Of a stretch of DNA of 33,758 bases, positions 1-8,050 are shown piece after piece (within the stretch, counting starts at the first letter, position 1; every line of letters begins with the position of its first letter). The translations under genes and the position numbers were made by a program. The stretch is taken from contig DXCV01000007.1 of the NCBI GenBank assembly GCA_019115825.1, forward strand, positions 1-33,758, written 5' to 3'. This DNA comes from Candidatus Bacteroides pullicola (GTDB lineage: Bacteria > Bacteroidota > Bacteroidia > Bacteroidales > Bacteroidaceae). The notes beneath the pieces were generated by a model. That model was not told the origin of the DNA. It searched no databases and saw only the letters and a list, made by a program, of their open reading frames with translations.

Positions 1-216
1 TCGTATGCCCACCGCGTCATCAGCGGACAGATGGAGGACGCCTTCGTCGAATCGGGTTGCGGCCTGGGCATCTCTTATCATCGCAACAAATTCTATTTCC
101 GTATAGACCATATCTTGAACAGCCCTGACCTGAAAGCTTATGATGGCAAGGTGGACCGGCGCATCAAGGCTTCGGACCATTATCCGATAGAATGCCGCAT
201 CGCGCGGGAAAGGTAA
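1..216 (+). CDS. Endonuclease/exonuclease/phosphatase family protein, C-terminal fragment
   Basis: The reading frame is open from the first base of the window, so the gene starts upstream; 71 residues remain. The tail includes FYFRIDHIL and ends in a SDHYPIECRI motif. That Ser-Asp-His arrangement is the C-terminal catalytic signature of the EEP superfamily (Mg-dependent phosphodiesterases such as ExoIII and sphingomyelinase-like proteins), and the RIDHIL stretch matches the usual (R/Y)IDYIL strand of the same fold. The substrate cannot be told from this fragment. The gene ends about 100 nt before secDF, which has its own promoter-like element, so the two are probably not strictly co-transcribed. 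The assignment rests on two short motifs only. Confidence 0.7.
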   Translation, partial: SYAHRVISGQMEDAFVESGCGLGISYHRNKFYFRIDHILNSPDLKAYDGKVDRRIKASDHYPIECRIARER

Positions 217-256
217 AAAATAAGGTGTCAACGACTTAGATTTGTGAAAAAAAACC

Positions 257-264
257 TATATTTG
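257..264 (+). promoter_or_regulatory. Bacteroidetes -7 promoter element for secDF
   Basis: TATATTTG is a full match to the Bacteroidetes -7 consensus TAnnTTTG and lies 58 nt before the secDF ATG. A TTTG sits upstream at 241-244, but closer than the usual -33 spacing, so only the -7 element is well supported. Confidence 0.55.
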
Positions 265-322
265 CAGCCTTGTAGACAGCAGAAATTAATTAAATAAGTA
301 ATCATAATAAACTAAAAGTAAC

Positions 323-3300
323 ATGCAAAACAAAGGATTTGTAAGGGTTTTTGCGGTATTACTTACACTGGTGTGTCTGTTTTACCTGTCCTTCTCTTTT
401 GTGACTCGCCACTACACCAACAAGGCGAAAGAGTACGCAAAGGGGGATGTGCAGTTGGAGCAGGACTATTTGGACTCATTGGCCAATGAGAAGGTGTATT
501 TCGGCAACTGGACCCTGAAAGATTGTCGCGAGATGGAAATCAGTTTAGGTTTGGACCTGAAGGGTGGTATGAACGTCATCCTGGAGGTTTCGGTGCCCGA
601 TGTCATCAAGGTATTGGCCGACAACAAACCGGACGAAGCGTTCAACCAAGCCCTGGCCAACGCCGCCCAGCAGGCCAAGGAAAGCCAGGACGATGTGATA
701 ACCTTGTTTATCCGAGAGTATCACAAGTTGGCTCCCGATGCCACGTTGGCTAGCTTGTTCGCTACCCAGCAGTTGAAGGACAAGGTCAACCAGCAGTCTA
801 CCGACGTGGAGGTGGAGAAGGTGCTGCGCGCGGAGGTAGATGCTGCCATCGCCAACTCCTACAACGTGCTCCGTACGCGTATTGACCGCTTCGGCGTGGT
901 TCAGCCCAACATTCAGAGTCTGTCCGACAACCTGGGTCGTATCATGGTGGAGCTGCCGGGTATCAAGGAGCCTGAACGTGTAAGAAAATTACTGCAAGGT
1001 TCGGCCAACCTGGAATTCTGGGAGACTTACAACGCCAAGGATATTGTCCCCTACCTGCAAACGGCTGACAGCAAGCTGCACAACCTCCTGAGCCTCCAAG
1101 AAGGCAATGACGAGGCTGAAAAAGATTCTGCTGCCGTGGAGGTGAAAGAAGAAAAGACTGTAAGCACGGCAGACAGCCTGGCCGCCGCCTTGAAAGGCGC
1201 GACCGCCAGCACGGAAGCCGACCTGGAAGCCTACAAGAAGCAAAATCCTTTGCTGGCCATCTTGCAAGTGAACCCCAGCGCACAAAGCCCCATTGTCGGC
1301 TTTGCCAACTACAAGGACACGGCTGAAATCAACCGCTACCTCGCCATGCCGGAAATCATGGCCGAGTTCCCCAAGGATGTCCGCCTGAAGTGGGGTGTTT
1401 CTCCCTCGGACTACGACCCGAAAAAGCAGACCTTTGAATTGTATGCTATCCGCTCCACGCAGCGCGACGGACGTGCGCCGCTGGAAGGTGATGTAATCTC
1501 CAGCGCAAGCGACGACTACGACCAGTATGGCAAGCCTTGCGTCAACATGACGATGAACAACGACGGCGCACGCCGCTGGGCGCAACTGACCAAGCAGAAC
1601 ATCGGTCGCTCCATTGCCATCGTGTTGGATGGTTATGTATATTCCGCTCCGACGGTACAGAACGAAATCACGGGCGGTAGCTCCGTCATCACGGGTAGCT
1701 TCACGCCCGACCAGACGAAGGACTTGGCCAACGTGCTGCGTTCCGGTAAGATGCCTGCTCCCGCACACATCGTGCAGGAAGACATCGTAGGTCCGTCGCT
1801 GGGTGCCGCTTCTATTGAGGCAGGTTTCATCTCCTGCGTGGTGGCCTTCATCCTTCTGATGGTGTACACGTGCTCCATGTACGGCTTTATCCCCGGCATG
1901 GTGGTCAACGGCGCCCTGCTGTTGAACGTGTTCTTCACTTTCGGTATCCTGACATCCTTCCAGGCTGCGCTGACCATGTCCGGTATCGCCGGTATGGTGC
2001 TGGCCATCGGTATGGCAGTGGATGCCAACGTACTTATCTATGAGCGCACGAAGGAAGAGCTTCGCAACGGCAAGACCGTGAAGAAGGCATTGGAAGACGG
2101 TTACAAGAACGCCTTCTCCGCCATCTTCGACTCCAATTTCACGTCTATCATCACCGGTATCATCCTGTTCTACTTCGGTACGGGTCCCATCCGCGGATTC
2201 GCCACGACGCAGATCATCGGTATCGCCATTTCGTTCTTCACCGCCGTTTACCTGACCCGTCTGGTTTACGACTACTTCATGAGCAAGGACAAGTGGCAGC
2301 ACCTGACGTTCGAGACGAAGCTGTCCCGCGGCGTGCTGCAAGACACGCACTTCGACTTCATGGGCCGCAATAAGACGTGGGCTGTAGGTACGCTTGTATT
2401 CGTAGTGCTGTGGGTAGGCTTCCTGGGCGTACGCGGACTGAGCCAAAGCATCGACTTCACGGGTGGCCGCAACTACCAGGTGCGTTTCGACCAGCCCACC
2501 CAGCCCGAGCAATTGCGTGAGGTATTGGAAGGCAACTTGGACGATGCCAACGTGAGCGTCATCGCCATCGGTACGGACGGCCGCACGATGCGTATCAGCA
2601 CCAACTACCGCATCGCCGAGGAAGGTGCCAATGTGGATGCCGAAATCGAAGCCAAACTGTATGAACTGCTGAAGCCGTTGCTGACCGAAGGCACCACGCT
2701 TGAACAATTCGTGGACCGCGACAACCAAGAGGGCGGCACCATCATCAGTTCGCAGAAGGTAGGTCCGAGCATCGCAGACGATACTACGGTGGCCGCATTC
2801 TGGGCCGTATTCTTCGCCTTGATTGCTATCGGTCTCTATATTCTGTTCCGCTTCCGCAATGTGGCGTTCAGTGTGGGTTCCATCGCCGCCTTGGCTTTCG
2901 ACACCTTGGGTATCTTGGGTATCTACTCCATGTTCTGGGGCATCCTGCCGTTCTCCATGGAGATTGACCAGACGTTCGTGGGCGCCATCCTGACGGCTAT
3001 CGGTTACTCCATCAATGACAAGGTGGTTATCTTCGACCGTGTGCGCGAGTACCTGCACCTCTATCCGAAGCGCAACAGCTACCAGCTGTTCAACGACTCG
3101 CTGAACTCCACGCTGACGCGTACGTTGTTCACCGGTTCTTCCACGTTGATTGTGCTGGTGGTTATCTTCTTCCTGGGTGGCGAGAGCATCCGTAGCTTCT
3201 CCTTCGCCATGATTCTGGGTGTGGTAATCGGTACATTCTCGTCCCTGTTCATCGGTTCGCCCATCGCCTACGCCATGATGCACAAGAAGCGCGATGCCGG

Positions 3301-3337
3301 CAAGGGTATTGAACCGATGCCTGCCAAGGAGGCTTGA
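323..3337 (+). CDS. secDF: Protein translocase subunit SecDF (fused)
   Basis: A 1004-residue fusion of SecD and SecF, the proton-driven accessory subunits that help SecYEG complete export across the inner membrane. The N-terminal TM segment (about residues 7-27) is followed by the SecD signature LGLDLKGG (75-82) and a large periplasmic region. Five TM segments follow from about residue 490, including the GMAVDANVLIYERTKEE segment typical of SecD. The SecF half begins near residue 680 with SQSIDFTGG (about 707-715) and has AIGYSINDKVVIFDRVRE in its TM core. An Ala/Glu/Lys-rich, low-complexity stretch (about 265-310) enlarges the periplasmic head. Fused SecDF of about 1000 residues is normal in Bacteroidetes. 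Start chosen because the hydrophobic TM1 begins directly after it and a -7 element lies upstream. Confidence 0.97.
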   Translation: MQNKGFVRVFAVLLTLVCLFYLSFSFVTRHYTNKAKEYAKGDVQLEQDYLDSLANEKVYFGNWTLKDCREMEISLGLDLKGGMNVILEVSVPDVIKVLADNKPDEAFNQALANAAQQAKESQDDVITLFIREYHKLAPDATLASLFATQQLKDKVNQQSTDVEVEKVLRAEVDAAIANSYNVLRTRIDRFGVVQPNIQSLSDNLGRIMVELPGIKEPERVRKLLQGSANLEFWETYNAKDIVPYLQTADSKLHNLLSLQEGNDEAEKDSAAVEVKEEKTVSTADSLAAALKGATASTEADLEAYKKQNPLLAILQVNPSAQSPIVGFANYKDTAEINRYLAMPEIMAEFPKDVRLKWGVSPSDYDPKKQTFELYAIRSTQRDGRAPLEGDVISSASDDYDQYGKPCVNMTMNNDGARRWAQLTKQNIGRSIAIVLDGYVYSAPTVQNEITGGSSVITGSFTPDQTKDLANVLRSGKMPAPAHIVQEDIVGPSLGAASIEAGFISCVVAFILLMVYTCSMYGFIPGMVVNGALLLNVFFTFGILTSFQAALTMSGIAGMVLAIGMAVDANVLIYERTKEELRNGKTVKKALEDGYKNAFSAIFDSNFTSIITGIILFYFGTGPIRGFATTQIIGIAISFFTAVYLTRLVYDYFMSKDKWQHLTFETKLSRGVLQDTHFDFMGRNKTWAVGTLVFVVLWVGFLGVRGLSQSIDFTGGRNYQVRFDQPTQPEQLREVLEGNLDDANVSVIAIGTDGRTMRISTNYRIAEEGANVDAEIEAKLYELLKPLLTEGTTLEQFVDRDNQEGGTIISSQKVGPSIADDTTVAAFWAVFFALIAIGLYILFRFRNVAFSVGSIAALAFDTLGILGIYSMFWGILPFSMEIDQTFVGAILTAIGYSINDKVVIFDRVREYLHLYPKRNSYQLFNDSLNSTLTRTLFTGSSTLIVLVVIFFLGGESIRSFSFAMILGVVIGTFSSLFIGSPIAYAMMHKKRDAGKGIEPMPAKEA

Positions 3338-3394
3338 TAAAAGCAGCAGAGTTGGAATCGGACTGTGAAAGTCCGTATAAACATAGCGTAAAGA

Positions 3395-3460
3395 AGTCGC
3401 GGATTGTGCGCGGTAGAACACGGGTTTCCGTGGAGCCGCACAATCCGCGACTTTGTTTTT
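3395..3460 (+). terminator. Intrinsic terminator of secDF
   Basis: A perfect 16-bp stem pairs AGTCGCGGATTGTGCG (3395-3410) with CGCACAATCCGCGACT (3437-3452), enclosing a smaller CACGG/CCGTG hairpin. It is followed by the T-rich tract TTTGTTTTTG, about 58 nt after the secDF stop. A smaller GGACTGTGAAAGTCC hairpin precedes it at about 3360-3374. Confidence 0.8.
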
Positions 3461-3517
3461 GTGTGTACTCGTGGATAGAAAATTTCCCATTCTCTTTTTC
3501 GTCTTCCTGTAATTGTG

Positions 3518-3525
3518 TACCTTTG
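3518..3525 (+). promoter_or_regulatory. -7 promoter element for aroK
   Basis: TACCTTTG matches TAnnTTTG fully. Transcription would start near 3531, so a TTG start at 3513 is excluded and the leader is only about 6-15 nt. This decides the aroK start in favour of 3537 or, more likely, 3546. Confidence 0.65.
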
Positions 3526-3545
3526 TCCCAAACGAAATGCACAGT

Positions 3546-4073
3546 ATGGTACGCATCTTTCTGACCGGCTATATGGGAGCCGGCAAAACGACTTTAGGAA
3601 AAGCTTTCGCCCGCGAATTGGGATTGTCGTTCATTGATTTGGATTGGTATATCGAATCAAGATTCCATAAGACGATACCCCAGTTGTTTGCCGAGCGGGG
3701 CGAGGATGGTTTTCGCCGGGTGGAGCAGAATATGTTGCACGAGGTGGGCGAGTTTGAGGACGTGGTGGTTTCCACTGGCGGAGGGACGCCTTGCTTCTTT
3801 GACAACATGGACTATATGAATGTCCAAGGACAGACTGTCTTTTTGGATGTGGATGTGGAAACGCTGTTCCAACGCCTGCGTGTGGCTACACAGCAACGGC
3901 CCATCCTGGGTGGAAAGTCCGAAGAAGAGTTGCGTGTCTTTATCGAAAAGGCATTGGCCGACCGTTCCCCTTATTATACGAAAGCTCGCTATCGGTTTGA
4001 TGGCAGCCAGTTGGAAAACCGTGAACAGATTGCCGATTCGGTGCTGCGGCTAAGGAAGTTGTTAGAGGTGTGA
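3546..4073 (+). CDS. aroK: Shikimate kinase
   Basis: A 175-residue protein that phosphorylates shikimate with ATP to give shikimate-3-phosphate in the chorismate pathway; cytoplasmic. The Walker A loop is GYMGAGKTT (residues 8-16). The shikimate-binding DLD lies at 31-33, followed by ERGEDGFRRVE (about 50-60), and the STGGGTPC loop is near residue 78. A lid region with QQRPIL follows. Length fits the family (about 165-180). The start at 3546 (MVRIFLTGYMG) is preferred because it puts the first beta strand at the N-terminus. An in-frame ATG at 3537 adds three residues, and a longer TTG start would precede the -7 element. The gene is convergent with buk, with only four bases between the stops. 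Confidence 0.95.
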   Translation: MVRIFLTGYMGAGKTTLGKAFARELGLSFIDLDWYIESRFHKTIPQLFAERGEDGFRRVEQNMLHEVGEFEDVVVSTGGGTPCFFDNMDYMNVQGQTVFLDVDVETLFQRLRVATQQRPILGGKSEEELRVFIEKALADRSPYYTKARYRFDGSQLENREQIADSVLRLRKLLEV

Positions 4074-4077
4074 AACT

Positions 4078-5139
4078 TTACTGATATTCCTGCACCTCCA
4101 GTTCCCCCCGCAACGCCCCCAAAGCATTCTGTGCCAAGGCTTCCAACTCGTCCTCGCCGGGATAGACATGGACGGGGGCAAGGAAGGACACGCGCTCCGT
4201 CAGGCGGGAGACCACGTAGTCGCTGTGCGCGATGCCGCCTGTCAGCAGGATGGCATCTACTTTCCCGTAAAGCACGGTGGTAGCGGCTCCGATACTTTTG
4301 GCCGTCTGGTAAATCATGGCATCCAGCACCAATTTGGCGTGCTCGTCACCTTCTGCTATGCGGGCAACGATGGTGGGCACGTCCGTCGTACCCAAGTGGG
4401 CGGCCAGTCCGGCGCGTCCAGAGATGCGTTTCTTCAGTTCTTCGCGGGTGAAGCGGCCCGAATAGCAAAGGTCTATCAACGGTCCGGCAGGGAGGGTTCC
4501 GGCACGTTCGGGTGAGAAGGGGCCTTCGCCGTCCAAGGCGTTGTTTACGTCTATGCAACGGCCCCGCAGGTGGGTGCCAATGGAGATGCCTCCGCCCAAA
4601 TGGCAGATGATGAGATTAAGGTCTTCGTAGCGTGTGCCCTGTTCGCGGGCATAGCGGCGGGCAATGGCGCGCTGGTTGAGGGCGTGCCAGATGGTGATGC
4701 GCGGCATCAGGGGCGATCCGGTGATGCGGGCCACCTCGTCCAGTTCGTCTGTCACGCCCGGGTCGGCGATGAAGGCCCGGCAGCCGGGGATGCGGGCGGC
4801 CAGTTCGGCGGCAATCAGGCAACCCAGGTTGCAAGCATGGGGATGCGCGGCACACTTCGCATCATGTAACATCTGTTCGTTGATTTTGTACACGCCGCCT
4901 GGGATGGGTTTGAACAAGCCTCCCCGGCCGATGACGGCATCAAATGCCAAGGGTATGCCGTCGGCTTCCAGTTCGCGCAGGATAAGGTCTTTGCGGAACC
5001 CGAATTGGTCGGTAACTTGGGGGAATGCGGAAAGTTCTTCCACCGAATGGCGCAGGGTGCGCACCAAACGTGGCGTTTCATCCTCGAAAACGGCCAGCTT
5101 GGTGGAGGTGGAGCCGGGATTGATGGCAAGTATCTTCAT
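4078..5139 (-). CDS. buk: Butyrate kinase
   Basis: A 353-residue member of the acetokinase (ASKHA) family that interconverts butyryl-phosphate + ADP and butyrate + ATP. The N-terminal phosphate-binding loop is NPGSTSTKLAV (residues 7-17), which matches butyrate and branched-chain-acid kinases rather than acetate kinase. HLGGGISIG (180-188) forms the second phosphate loop, and LLTGGIAHS near residue 305 the adenosine motif. Length is typical (about 350-360). It lies 39 nt downstream of ptb on the same strand, the classic ptb-buk pair. In Bacteroidales the real substrate may be butyrate, isobutyrate or other branched acids; the sequence does not separate these. Confidence 0.94.
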   Translation of the reverse strand: MKILAINPGSTSTKLAVFEDETPRLVRTLRHSVEELSAFPQVTDQFGFRKDLILRELEADGIPLAFDAVIGRGGLFKPIPGGVYKINEQMLHDAKCAAHPHACNLGCLIAAELAARIPGCRAFIADPGVTDELDEVARITGSPLMPRITIWHALNQRAIARRYAREQGTRYEDLNLIICHLGGGISIGTHLRGRCIDVNNALDGEGPFSPERAGTLPAGPLIDLCYSGRFTREELKKRISGRAGLAAHLGTTDVPTIVARIAEGDEHAKLVLDAMIYQTAKSIGAATTVLYGKVDAILLTGGIAHSDYVVSRLTERVSFLAPVHVYPGEDELEALAQNALGALRGELEVQEYQ

Positions 5140-5178
5140 GGGATAATGGGCGATTAGAGTTTAGGGGGTAATGAAATA

Positions 5179-6084
5179 CTAACTGGTCAGACACGCCATG
5201 GCAATGCTGTAATACTTTGAAAGGCCGGAGTCACTACGCGAGGGCAGTACGACGGGACAGACTGGCCCTTGGAGTAATCCTGCCATGTCGGCGTGGCAGA
5301 AGAGGGACACTGTCTTGTAGAAGGCGTTGCCACTCTCGATATTGGGGAAGATGAGCACGTCGGCCTCCCCCTCGATGGGCGAGACGATGCCCTTGATGTC
5401 GCCACTGGTCTTCTCGCAGGCGGTTTTCACGTCCAGCGGTCCGTCGATGATGACGTCGCCAAACTCGCCCGCTTCGGCCAGCTCGACAATGTTCACATAG
5501 TCTAATGAATGGGGGAATTTGGCACTGACCTTCTCCGTGCAGTGGATGAGGGCAATGCGTGGTCGCTCGATGCCGAAGTGGCGGCAGGTGCGGATGGCAT
5601 ACTGTATCATCTCGATGCGTTGCTGAAGCGTGGGGCGGGGGATGACCGCCGCGTCGGAGAAGAACAACAGCTTGTCGTACGTCGGAATCTGTACCACGGC
5701 CAGGTGCGTCAGGATTTTGCCCTTGGGCAGCAGGCCGTGTTCCTTGTCCAGGATGGCGCGCAACAGATTATCCGTGTTGATGATGCCTTTCATTAGGATG
5801 TCCGCCTCGCCATCGCGCACAATCTGCACGGCACGCCGCGCGGCGGTGTCCGGGTCGTTCTCCGGGATGATGTGTACGAAGTCGGGATACTGTTTCAAAG
5901 TAGGATAACGTTCCAGGATGGCAGGATTGCCAATCATCAGGAACTCGGCGATGCCCTCCTCCAGTGAGCGGGCAATGGCATATTCCGTATTGGGGTCGTT
6001 GGCGCAGACCACGGCGATGCGTTTCCGCCGGTTCAGCGTCTGCAAGTGTTGGGTCAGTTGGTCGAAACTACGTATAGGCTCCAT
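5179..6084 (-). CDS. ptb: Phosphate butyryltransferase
   Basis: A 301-residue phosphate acyltransferase (PTA_PTB family) that converts butyryl-CoA + Pi to butyryl-phosphate + CoA, feeding the adjacent butyrate kinase for ATP formation. Visible family features are the RIAVVCANDPNTEYAIARS start, the LMKGIINTDNLLRAILDKE block, and the C-terminal VLIFPNIESGNAFYKTV segment with PVVLPSRSDS. The start at 6084 (MEPIRSFDQL) gives the usual length of about 300. The frame stays open 92 codons further upstream, but that part runs through the inverted repeat and has no family similarity. A near-consensus -7 element lies 16 nt upstream of the ATG. It forms an operon with buk. Confidence 0.93.
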   Translation of the reverse strand: MEPIRSFDQLTQHLQTLNRRKRIAVVCANDPNTEYAIARSLEEGIAEFLMIGNPAILERYPTLKQYPDFVHIIPENDPDTAARRAVQIVRDGEADILMKGIINTDNLLRAILDKEHGLLPKGKILTHLAVVQIPTYDKLLFFSDAAVIPRPTLQQRIEMIQYAIRTCRHFGIERPRIALIHCTEKVSAKFPHSLDYVNIVELAEAGEFGDVIIDGPLDVKTACEKTSGDIKGIVSPIEGEADVLIFPNIESGNAFYKTVSLFCHADMAGLLQGPVCPVVLPSRSDSGLSKYYSIAMACLTS

Positions 6085-6100
6085 GGTGTCGGATTTTTGG

Positions 6101-6108
6101 CAAATATC
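6101..6108 (-). promoter_or_regulatory. Near-consensus -7 element for ptb-buk
   Basis: On the minus strand this reads GATATTTG, seven of eight matching TAnnTTTG if the first base is relaxed. Its distance to the ATG at 6084 would give a very short leader, and it lies downstream of the terminator and inverted repeat, as expected for a separate ptb-buk promoter. Confidence 0.4.
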
Positions 6109-6185
6109 GGAAATTCTGTCGAGAAACACGGCATAAAAGCAGATGATTTTTCGGGGATTTAATATCATTTTGACAATGTTCGGAA

Positions 6186-6284
6186 GCGTTTGCTTACCCG
6201 TACCCCCGCCCGTGCTTACCCATACCCCTAAGCACGGGCGCAGGTACGGGTAAGCACGGGCGGAGGTATGGGTAAGCAAAACGC
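6186..6284. repeat. Long imperfect inverted repeat of GCTTACCC/TACC units
   Basis: The left arm contains GCTTACCC-(G)-TACC-CCCGCCCGTGCTTACCC-(A)-TACC, and the right arm carries its near reverse complement, bounded by GCGTTT and AAAACGC. Each arm holds two copies of a ~22-nt unit, so the element is both a tandem and an inverted repeat with a short centre at about 6228-6233. Most arm differences are transitions (G/A, C/T), which still allow G-U pairs in one RNA strand. It lies after the terminator of the upstream minus-strand operon and before ptb. It may be a dispersed intergenic repeat or a processing/termination hairpin. Confidence 0.75.
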
Positions 6285-6296
6285 GGAAAAACATGC

Positions 6297-6339
6297 AAAA
6301 AAACGCGGATTGCACGGGACAAACACCCGCACAACCCGC
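6297..6339 (-). terminator. Intrinsic terminator of the minus-strand envelope operon
   Basis: On the minus strand GCGGGTTG pairs with CAATCCGC, with an inner GCGGG/CCCG extension, followed at once by a run of seven T (plus-strand A run 6297-6303). It lies 40 nt past the stop of the last gene of the operon. Confidence 0.75.
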
Positions 6340-6378
6340 AATGGTCCATACCCTCTTCAAATGGGTCAGTCCGGCCCG

Positions 6379-8016
6379 TTATTGTTCGGCCTCATATATT
6401 TCCTTGATTTCACTGCCCGAAAGCATCCGGTTGTCATACACGCGGAAATTATCCACGGTCATGTTCGTGGCATTCAGGGTCACGCTGTTCGACAACTTCA
6501 GGCTGCCTCCCATCACGAATGTCGTGCCCGTGTCATACGAAGACTGGCTTCCGCCGTTTTCATTGAAATGATTGGCGGTCTCTGTTACAGAGCCTACACG
6601 CAAACCGTCCACATAGAGTGTGTTGGTAATGGTTCCATACGCCGTTGTCTCAAAGTCGGATACAATGGCGATATGATGCCACTTCCCGTCCGTAAGTGCC
6701 GGATGGGTAAAAGCGGTTGCCGCGCCATATTGGTAGATGTTGTGGTAGCGTGTAACCACGAACTTCAAAGCCCCTCCATCCAGGCTCAGCGTGAACATGG
6801 GGTCGTTGGCATTGGAAGACAGCAGATGGAAGATGTGCCCGTCGGCAAAGTCCTTGCCCCAGAAAGAGAAGGTCATTTCGCGCGAATCTATAATGGGGCT
6901 GCCTACCGTGAATGTCGTGTTTTCTGTCCGGCTGAACTTCAATGCCTGCCCGCCGGACACGCCATCCACGAATGTGCATGTGCCGAAGCCATGTATGGCA
7001 TTCTCGGTGGCATCTTCGTAGTTCCCGTCGAATTTGTAATAGGTATACAGTCCCTGTGTCACCACGGTCTCTCCGGCCACCGGTTCATCGTCACCGCCCT
7101 CCGCCTTCGTGGCTGTGACGGTTACGACGGTTTCCTTTGTGCCATCGGAAATGACAAATGTTGTGTTGACCGCAGAGGGCATCAACTCCCGGTCCAAATT
7201 CACTTTCAACACTTGGTTGCCGCCTGCGGCCACAGTACCGGACATCGCAGAAACCGTAAGGTAATCCACCGTCAGGCCGGACACTTGGTAATTCAATTCG
7301 GCATTGCCCGTGTTCCGAATGTCAAGGGAGAGTTCCGAAAGTTCTGTGCCGAAATCCAAGATGGTGGGAGACACCGTCATTTCTGCCGCTTCCGCCCGTG
7401 GAGAGCAAGACACGGAAATCGTATAAGAATTGCCGAATGCCGCTAACGTCACCCTGGCCGTCTTGGCTTCTGCCAGTTGGTCGCGGTCTACGGCGAACAC
7501 GATGCTCTGTGTGCGTCCTGCCGCAATGTTGCCCGAAGCCGGATTGGCGGACAACCAAGGGTTCTCCCCCAAATTTAGGGACCATTCGGTGGTCGTGTTG
7601 CCCTTGTTGGTGATGGTGACGGCCATTTCGCTTTGCGTACTGCCGAAATCCAGTGTGGAAGGTTCGATAAGAATGGCCGCGTCTGCCTGTTCCGGTCTTA
7701 ACTGCATGTCGCAGTTGGCCGTTTCGCCTACCAAGACCGTCACACTGCGCGTGTTGGTCTCATAGCCATCCTTCATGAATTGCAGGTTATAAGTTTCCGC
7801 ATCCAGGTCATGGAAACTGAATTGTCCGTCACTGCCTGTGGTAGCGCTCAAACCATTGCCCACGATGCGGACCTGCACACCGCTTAAGGGCGTGGTCGTG
7901 CCGCTTTCCGTCACAACGCCTTGGATGTTTCCCGTCAGAGGTTCCGCATCCTTCGCGCACGATGCCGCCAGCCATACGGCCGCCAGGCATACCCATAGAT
8001 TGATTAATCGCTTCAT
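6379..8016 (-). CDS. Lipoprotein with carboxypeptidase-regulatory-like, two BACON-like and LamG/ConA-like domains
   Basis: A 545-residue surface-type lipoprotein. A signal peptide ends in AASC (Cys20), followed by acidic AKDAEP, typical of Bacteroidetes lipoproteins destined for the outer surface. Residues about 29-108 form a CarboxypepD_reg-like beta sandwich (GVVTESGTTTPLSGVQVRI...GQFSFHDLDAETYNLQF). Two BACON-like modules follow at about 112-200 and 206-297; each starts with LDFG and has an S/A-G-N/T-xAAG turn. Residues about 320-545 resemble a LamG/concanavalin-like fold (YYKFDGNYEDAT...DGKWHHIAIVSDFE...DNFRVYDNRMLSGSEIKEIYEAEQ). The architecture suggests binding of glycan or another surface ligand; no catalytic site is seen. 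It is the last gene of the six-gene minus-strand cluster, 34 nt after its neighbour. Confidence 0.8.
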   Translation of the reverse strand: MKRLINLWVCLAAVWLAASCAKDAEPLTGNIQGVVTESGTTTPLSGVQVRIVGNGLSATTGSDGQFSFHDLDAETYNLQFMKDGYETNTRSVTVLVGETANCDMQLRPEQADAAILIEPSTLDFGSTQSEMAVTITNKGNTTTEWSLNLGENPWLSANPASGNIAAGRTQSIVFAVDRDQLAEAKTARVTLAAFGNSYTISVSCSPRAEAAEMTVSPTILDFGTELSELSLDIRNTGNAELNYQVSGLTVDYLTVSAMSGTVAAGGNQVLKVNLDRELMPSAVNTTFVISDGTKETVVTVTATKAEGGDDEPVAGETVVTQGLYTYYKFDGNYEDATENAIHGFGTCTFVDGVSGGQALKFSRTENTTFTVGSPIIDSREMTFSFWGKDFADGHIFHLLSSNANDPMFTLSLDGGALKFVVTRYHNIYQYGAATAFTHPALTDGKWHHIAIVSDFETTAYGTITNTLYVDGLRVGSVTETANHFNENGGSQSSYDTGTTFVMGGSLKLSNSVTLNATNMTVDNFRVYDNRMLSGSEIKEIYEAEQ

Positions 8017-8050
8017 AATGAATAAGTATTAAAGAGTTGTTGTTTTGACA

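Noticed and set aside
3513..3545. Longer N-terminus of aroK from a TTG
   Set aside because: It would begin upstream of the mapped -7 element and adds residues not found before the first beta strand of shikimate kinases.
989..3556. An 855-codon open frame antisense to secDF
   Set aside because: It lies wholly opposite a well-supported conserved gene and its translation is low-complexity His/Gln/Arg/Val-rich, as expected from the complement of a codon-biased gene.
6085..6360. 92-codon N-terminal extension of ptb
   Set aside because: The extension runs through the inverted repeat and has no family-like features; the shorter start gives the usual length.
6268..7446. 392-codon frame opposite the LamG-type lipoprotein gene
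   Set aside because: Antisense shadow: the opposite strand has a signal peptide, lipobox and domain patterns, while this frame has none.
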